A stretch of 26,471 nt of DNA from an uncultured Prevotellaceae bacterium (GTDB taxonomy: Bacteria > Bacteroidota > Bacteroidia > Bacteroidales > Bacteroidaceae), in NCBI GenBank assembly GCA_946624335.1, contig CAMOSA010000010.1, positions 1 to 26,471 of the forward strand, given 5' to 3'. The notes under the pieces were generated by a model, which was not told the DNA's origin, searched no databases, and saw nothing but the letters and a program-made list of their open reading frames with translations. Below, piece by piece: positions 22,228 to 26,471 of the stretch. The translations under genes and the position numbers were made by a program. The number at the start of each line of letters is the position of its first letter. Position 1 is the first letter of the stretch.

Positions 22228-23109
22228 ATGATGAATAGAAGACAAATCCTTTGCCTCGCAGGCCTATGCTGCCTGATGACGCTGCTCGTCGGCTGCCGCT
22301 CGACGAAGAAGGCGGTGAAAGACGATACCGACGTCACGACCGCTGCCACGCCCGTGCCGCCGGTCACCCCGGCCGGCGACAGCTTCGTGGCACGTGTCAT
22401 CGCCAACCGGCAGATGGCCAAGGGGCTGCGCAGCAGGGTCAGCGTCAAGCTCAGCTACGACGGCCGCTCCGTCTCGGCCGGCGGTGCGCTCAAGATGAAG
22501 CGTGACGAGATCATCCAAGTCAGCGTCACCGCCCTCGGCATCATGGAAGTGGGACGTCTGGAGCTGACGCCACAGCAGCTCCTCGTCCTCGACCGCGTCA
22601 ACAAGCAGTATCTGCAGATCGCCTGGCACGACGTGCCTGAGCTGGCGCAGGCCGGCATCGATTTCTCCACCTTCCAGGCCCTGTTCTGGAACGAGCTCTT
22701 CGTCCCGGGCATCACAGGCACACCGGCAGCCACCGACTTCGACATCGACGAGCAGGCCGCCAACCGCCACATCAAGCCTAAAGCCAAGCGGGCTAACACG
22801 AAAGCCGTGGCCGTGAGCTTCCTCGCCGATGCCGCCAAGGCGCTCCTCCAGCAGACCAACGTCGTGCCCGCTGACGCCAGCCGGAGCATGAGCTTCCAGT
22901 GTGCCTACGCCGACTGGACGACGTTAGCCCAAAAGCAATTCCCCCGGCAGATGCTACTCAGCGTCAGTGCCAGCAAGAAGCAATACGCGCTCACACTCAA
23001 CTCATCAAACCTGCAGACCGACGAGACCATGGGCGACCTCAGCACGAGGGTGCCCACAGGCTACAAGCGCGTCACGATGGAACAGATCGTGCGTATGCTG
23101 GCACAATGA
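22228..23109 (+). CDS. DUF4292 family lipoprotein
   Basis: A 293-residue lipoprotein (signal peptide ending LLVGC, Cys23) matching DUF4292, a Bacteroidetes family whose beta-rich half-barrel resembles LolA/LolB carriers. Seen: SRVSVKLSYDGRSVSAGGALKMKRDEIIQVSVTALGIMEVGRLELTP, the typical run of amphipathic strands, followed by VLDRVNKQYLQI and a FNEL-like WNELFVPG turn. A lipoprotein-handling or envelope role is plausible but unproven. 49 bp after the TPR gene with no promoter box; two ATG codons in tandem at the start. Confidence 0.85.
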   Translation: MMNRRQILCLAGLCCLMTLLVGCRSTKKAVKDDTDVTTAATPVPPVTPAGDSFVARVIANRQMAKGLRSRVSVKLSYDGRSVSAGGALKMKRDEIIQVSVTALGIMEVGRLELTPQQLLVLDRVNKQYLQIAWHDVPELAQAGIDFSTFQALFWNELFVPGITGTPAATDFDIDEQAANRHIKPKAKRANTKAVAVSFLADAAKALLQQTNVVPADASRSMSFQCAYADWTTLAQKQFPRQMLLSVSASKKQYALTLNSSNLQTDETMGDLSTRVPTGYKRVTMEQIVRMLAQ

Positions 23110-23117
23110 CGGCAGCA

Positions 23118-23151
23118 GCCTCGGGGGCCGTGGACGCCTCACGGCCGAGGC
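23118..23151 (+). promoter_or_regulatory. GC-rich intergenic hairpin before the EnvC-like gene
   Basis: GCCTCGGGGGCCGTG (23118-23132) pairs with CACGGCCGAGGC (23140-23151): 12 base pairs with a 3-base G bulge and a 7-base loop. It has no U-tail, so complete termination is unlikely; it may protect the upstream mRNA or reduce read-through. Confidence 0.55.
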
Positions 23152-23193
23152 CTCGACGATTACGCAACAGCCCATTGACGTGAACAACAGACA

Positions 23194-24600
23194 ATGAACC
23201 TCATCAGCCCATCACATACCTCCTCGCGGCGCATCGCTCACGGCGGGCGCTGCCTCGTCGCGTCCCTCATCCTCGCCCTCGTCTGTTCCATGGCGCTCGC
23301 GCCTACGGCATCAGCACAGACCAAGAAGATCAGCGACCTGAAGTCGCAGCGCTCAAAGATCGAGCAGGGCATCAAGAAATCGAAGACGCAGCTCAACCAG
23401 ACGCGGCAGGAGACGGTCAAGAAAGAGCAGACCGCCGACTTCCTCGAGGATCAGTTGCAGAGCCGGCTCAGCTACATAAACCAGCTCGAAGCGGAGATCG
23501 ACTCGCTGGAGAAGCGCGTGACACGGCTCGAAGGCGAACTCGCACACCTCGACAGCCAGGTCCTCGTGAAGAAGAGGAAATACATACAGAGCCTGCGCTA
23601 TGCGCGCAACAGCAGCGACCTGCGCAACCCGCTCCTCTTCATCCTCTCGGCCGAATCCTTTCCGCAGATATACCGGCGTATGCGCTATGCCAGAGAGTTC
23701 GCCGCATTGCAGAAGAACCTCGGACTGCAGCTCATGGCCAAGCAAAACGAGGCACGCGACAAGCGCAACGAACTGCTCGGCGTGAAGCAGCAGATGAGCT
23801 CCACCGTACAGGACGTCATACGGCAGCGCAAGCAGCTGGCCGCAGAGCACTCCGTCGTGCAGGCCAACGTCGTGCAGCTCAAGAAGAAGCAGAAAGAGAT
23901 CGAGAAGCAGATGACCGAGCAGCAGAAACAGCTCAACGCGCTCAACAAGAAGATCGACGAACTCGTGGCCATAGAGATAGAGAAAGCCCGCAAACGGGCC
24001 GAGGAGGAGGCACGGCGCAAGCGCGAAGCCGAAGAGCGACAGAAGGCCAACAGCGCCAAGACGGAGAAAGACGGCAAGAGCAGCAAGCGCGGCAAGGGCT
24101 CCAAGAAGGGCACGTCAGGCAGCAAGAAAAGCAGCGGCACGGCCACGACGTCCAAGGCACCGACCAAATGGCTCACGGCCGAGGATAAGCAGCTCAACGG
24201 AAGCCTCGAGCACAACAAGGGACGTCTGCCCGTGCCCATCACGGGACCCTATCGCATCGAACGGCGCTTCGGACTGACACACATCACGTCGACCGTCGTA
24301 CTCGACAACAAGGGCGTCAACTATATGGGCCAGGCCGGGGCACACGCACGCGCCATCTTCGACGGCGAAGTGTCCGCCGTATTCCAGCTCGGATCGCTGA
24401 AGAACGTGCTCGTGCGCCACGGCTCATACATATCCGTCTACTGCAACCTCTCCTCGACCATCGTACAGCGCGGACAGAAAGTCAAGGCACGCGACATCCT
24501 CGGCACCGTAGCCCCCGACGACGCCGGCAACTATATCCTCCACTTCCAGCTGCGCAAGGAGACGGCAAAGCTCAACCCCGAAGTGTGGATCGGACGGTAG
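23194..24600 (+). CDS. EnvC-like murein hydrolase activator with degenerate LytM domain
   Basis: A 468-residue exported protein. Signal peptide 1-42 (ending ASAQ). Residues 45-290 are long coiled coils (heptads from KSQRSKIEQGI through QKEIEKQMTEQQKQL), with a Lys/Arg/Glu-rich stretch to about 350. The C-terminal LytM/peptidase-M23 fold (354-468) lacks the zinc ligands of active enzymes: the usual H-x-G-x-D is NKGVNY (Asn376 in place of Asp) and the HxH is ILHFQL (first His replaced by Ile). That is the EnvC pattern, an activator of cell-wall amidases at division rather than an enzyme. Last gene of the cluster, followed by a terminator. Confidence 0.9.
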   Translation: MNLISPSHTSSRRIAHGGRCLVASLILALVCSMALAPTASAQTKKISDLKSQRSKIEQGIKKSKTQLNQTRQETVKKEQTADFLEDQLQSRLSYINQLEAEIDSLEKRVTRLEGELAHLDSQVLVKKRKYIQSLRYARNSSDLRNPLLFILSAESFPQIYRRMRYAREFAALQKNLGLQLMAKQNEARDKRNELLGVKQQMSSTVQDVIRQRKQLAAEHSVVQANVVQLKKKQKEIEKQMTEQQKQLNALNKKIDELVAIEIEKARKRAEEEARRKREAEERQKANSAKTEKDGKSSKRGKGSKKGTSGSKKSSGTATTSKAPTKWLTAEDKQLNGSLEHNKGRLPVPITGPYRIERRFGLTHITSTVVLDNKGVNYMGQAGAHARAIFDGEVSAVFQLGSLKNVLVRHGSYISVYCNLSSTIVQRGQKVKARDILGTVAPDDAGNYILHFQLRKETAKLNPEVWIGR

Positions 24601-24628
24601 CGACAAGAATAGCAAGTAACAGATTTTT

Positions 24629-24664
24629 GACCAATAGCTTATTTTGCAGAATGAGCTATTGGTC
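24629..24664 (+). terminator. Terminator after the dut-to-EnvC cluster
   Basis: GACCAATAGCTTATT (24629-24643) pairs with AATGAGCTATTGGTC (24650-24664), a 15-bp stem with one G-T wobble and a 6-base loop, followed by CCATTTT. It is 28 bases after the EnvC stop codon, well placed for a rho-independent or stem-loop terminator. Confidence 0.7.
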
Positions 24665-24682
24665 CATTTTACGCGATTTTCC

Positions 24683-24992
24683 AAAATAAGCTTCACCCTT
24701 CACCGAGGCTTCTAACAGGAAGACTATCAATGTGTTCCGCGGTGAACCTTTATCGCGCAAAGTTTCACCAAGGTTCACCCCTCTTGAAGGCATGAAGGCG
24801 GCTCTCGCGTTGGCTAATCCGCTGAAAATGTGGAATATGTGTGACTCTATCAAACGGCGCCCGAGAGCGGCATCACCCCTGGTCTGCAATCGAGCGGTGA
24901 AACCTGGTGAAACTTCACGAGATAAAGGTTCACCGCAGAACCGACTCATCTACAGTGCGTTAACCCCCATGGTGAAAGGTGAAGCCTATTTT
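24683..24992. repeat. 310-bp element with long imperfect inverted repeats
   Basis: The 98-base left end (24683-24780) matches the reverse complement of the right end (24896-24992). The outer ~21 bases (AAAATARGCTTCACC-Y-TTCACC) and an inner ~41 bases (GCGGTGAACCTTTATC, then AAGTTTCACC and TTCACC) are conserved; about 34 bases between them have diverged. TTCACC occurs four times in each arm. The 115-base middle (24781-24895) is unique. Open frames on both strands cross the element, but they are mirror translations of the arms. No flanking duplication was seen. A MITE-like unit or remnant is likely. Confidence 0.65.
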
Positions 24993-25048
24993 AGCAATTT
25001 TCTTTTTTTCGCCCCAACGCCTATCGTCGCATAACCGCACACGTCCAT

Positions 25049-25508
25049 ACGTCCACACCTCTACGTCCATACGCTCGCACCCCTATGTCTATACGCTCAC
25101 ACCCCTATGTCTATACGCTCACACCCCTATGTCCATACGCTCGCACCCCTATGTCTATACGCTCACACCCCTATGTTTATACGCTCACACCCTTAAGCCT
25201 TTTCGCCAAAACCCTTAGGCCTATCCGCGTACACACCCTGGTAACTTAGCTCAGCCACCCAGCCAATTTTACTTAGTCACCCAGGTCATCTTCCACACAC
25301 ACCTAAGTGTGCAAACGTCTGCCCCGGGCCAAACAGTCTACGAACCTATGTGTGTCAGTCTACGAACCTATGTGTGTCAGCCCACGAACCTATGTGTGTC
25401 AGCCCACGAACCTATGTATATCAGCCCACGTACCTATGTGTGTTTCCGCACCCTCCTAAGAGGGTTTCCGCACCCTCCTAAGAGGGTTGCCGTAGACTCT
25501 AAGGAGGG
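25049..25508. repeat. 22-bp-period repeat array (right copy)
   Basis: From 25049 to 25508 the sequence is built of about 21 consecutive 22-base units in constant phase (within one base). Units at 25071-25202 are near-identical (ACGCTCACACCCCTATGT plus four bases); 25203-25334 are diverged but keep C at unit positions 4, 10, 12 and 13; 25335-25442 are near-identical again (TACGAACCTATGTGTG core); 25443-25508 are three units with CCCTC-CTAA-GAGGG. Many centres are small palindromes. No spacers of unrelated sequence occur, so this is not CRISPR. The inverted family member is at 409-628. Confidence 0.75.
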
Positions 25509-25509
25509 G

Positions 25510-25701
25510 GAGAGAATAGAAGCAGTGGTAACTTTTATTTTTTACTTTTCATTCGTCATTCGCATTCACCTCTTGGACAAGCCAATTTTTACTTTTTAAT
25601 TCATTTTTCTCTTTTCTCTTTAATCTTTTACATCCCCGCAGGGGCTTACTTCCCCGCAGAGGCCATTCATTTTTAATTTTTATCTTTTAATTTTAAACTA
25701 C
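25510..25701. repeat. AT-rich low-complexity array with duplicated CCCCGCAGGGG
   Basis: T-rich runs such as TTTTTACTTTTT and TTTAATCTTTTAC alternate with CATTC words. Two GC-rich pieces 18 bases apart interrupt it: CCCCGCAGGGG (25634-25644, a perfect 4-bp stem around GCA) and CCCCGCAGAGG (25652-25662). It ends at the stop codon of the next gene on the minus strand. Confidence 0.6.
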
Positions 25702-26471
25702 TCACTTCACCACCATCTTTCGTCCGTCCTTAATGTAGACTCCCCGTGGCAATGGTCCATTTCCGACTGGGCGGCCGGAGAGATCGTAGCATTTACTATT
25801 AGCGGATTTACAATTTACTATTTGTTGGAAGGGTGTGTCGTGGATGGCAGTCTTTCTTGCACCGACCTTTTGAATTGTTTCATTAATTGCAGATCGAAGG
25901 CCCGCCGTATAGAGTTCTTTTTCGCCCACTACACAGCCATCCAGGAACTGTCCCACTGGAGTGATTATCAGTGGAACATCCGCGACAGGGCAGACGATAG
26001 AACCAACACTTTCCACCCAAACTCCGAATATCTGATTTTGATAATCCAACTCTATTGGAGACAAAAAGATACATCGTAGGTTTTCTCCATCGTTATTGAT
26101 TGTCAAGACATCAGTTATAACACATTTATATGTCTTATTACCACCAAGATAATCCATTAAAGGAGTGACGATATCACCCACTTTTACTCCGAAGTCATAA
26201 AGTAATGCTTCGGATTGCGAACCCGGTGCGAAATACCCGACCTTCATTCCTTCCTCATGAACGGCTCCTGTGTATTCAGCATCACCGTGCATCATTTTTA
26301 CACAGTGAATATCTGCAATCACAGTATCTCCTTCAAAATAATAATTCTCTGTCCAATAATCGGTCAGTAGCTCATTCCTGTAATGAGCTACCTTCCACAC
26401 CTTTCCCTCTTCTATAAAGGGATGATAGTATGACATTTGTTGTAATGACGTTTCAAATGTAGCATAATTGA
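25702..26471 (-). CDS. Secreted protein with Prevotella-type C-terminal tail (5' end outside window)
   Basis: At least 255 residues. The first in-frame ATG in the window is at 26436, but the frame is open to the window edge and no signal peptide is seen, so the start is probably beyond 26471. The body starts YHPFIEEGKVWKV and shows FEGDTVIADIHC, LLYDFGVKVGDIV and CVVGEKELYTAG, beta-rich segments of a family common in Prevotella with no known enzyme activity. The end, CYDLSGRPV then LPRGVYIKDGRKMVVK, matches the tail of the 2814-4556 product. GC content is visibly lower than in the other genes, which suggests a different history. Function unknown. Confidence 0.75.
   Translation of the reverse strand, partial: NYATFETSLQQMSYYHPFIEEGKVWKVAHYRNELLTDYWTENYYFEGDTVIADIHCVKMMHGDAEYTGAVHEEGMKVGYFAPGSQSEALLYDFGVKVGDIVTPLMDYLGGNKTYKCVITDVLTINNDGENLRCIFLSPIELDYQNQIFGVWVESVGSIVCPVADVPLIITPVGQFLDGCVVGEKELYTAGLRSAINETIQKVGARKTAIHDTPFQQIVNCKSANSKCYDLSGRPVGNGPLPRGVYIKDGRKMVVK

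Noticed and set aside
24656..25034. Two overlapping open frames on opposite strands (24656-24949 and 24732-25034) with similar peptides
   Set aside because: They resemble each other because both translate the arms of the same inverted repeat; not independent genes.
25049..25508. CRISPR array
   Set aside because: There are no unique spacers between conserved repeats; the repeats are directly contiguous with a 22-base period, and no cas gene is nearby.
24979..25599. Repetitive-peptide frames (TPLCLYAHTPMSIRSHPYV-like)
   Set aside because: These are translations of the 22-bp array; the unit is not a multiple of three, so three peptides alternate, which is typical for non-coding repeats.

Overview
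The window looks like chromosomal DNA of a Bacteroidales bacterium, most likely a Prevotellaceae (Prevotella-like) species with a fairly GC-rich genome. The reasons are: TAnnTTTG-type promoter boxes just upstream of several genes, no Shine-Dalgarno-like signals, many lipoproteins of families typical of this order (DUF4493, PCMD, DUF4292), and short C-terminal tails of the kind found on secreted Prevotella proteins. No rRNA, tRNA, transposase, integrase, phage gene or CRISPR array was seen.

Layout. 1-658: no gene; a long palindrome and a degenerate 22-bp repeat array. 659-976: YbjQ/UPF0145 protein (minus). 985-1281: 7- and 8-bp repeat arrays in opposing orientations with a duplicated hairpin module. 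1287-2708: secreted alkaline phosphatase (minus). 2814-15468: ten genes on the minus strand that read as one operon. 15651-16433: exported cyclophilin-type peptidyl-prolyl isomerase (minus). 16576-18406: dusB and a PAP2 phosphatase (plus, overlapping). 18443-19801: dgt (minus). 19923-24600: dut, a TPR lipoprotein, a DUF4292 lipoprotein and an EnvC-like protein (plus). 24601-25701: no gene; a terminator, a 310-bp inverted-repeat element, a 22-bp-period array of the same family as at the left edge but inverted, and an AT-rich array. 25702-26471: a 5'-truncated secreted protein of lower GC (minus).

The most interesting part is the 12.6-kb operon. Transcription runs 15468 to 2814: two DUF4493 lipoproteins, a DUF4493-FnIII-PCMD lipoprotein, an outer-membrane beta-barrel, a second PCMD lipoprotein, a large DUF4493 lipoprotein, three short DUF4493 lipoproteins, and a secreted protein with a C-terminal tail. 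All seven DUF4493 proteins carry a lipobox Cys followed 27-36 residues later by a Thr-Arg-small-residue motif at the start of the beta-rich domain. That spacing resembles the Arg protease site of Bacteroidales type V (FimA/Mfa1-like) pilins. I infer a surface fibre or adhesin system with several subunits, two putative carbohydrate-binding PCMD tips and a beta-barrel partner. A very stable intergenic hairpin (11413-11441) could set stoichiometry between its members.

The rest is housekeeping: nucleotide sanitation (dgt and dut, divergent), tRNA modification (dusB), and an envelope cluster downstream of dut. The intergenic repeats are numerous and share unusual organisation, and are reported separately.
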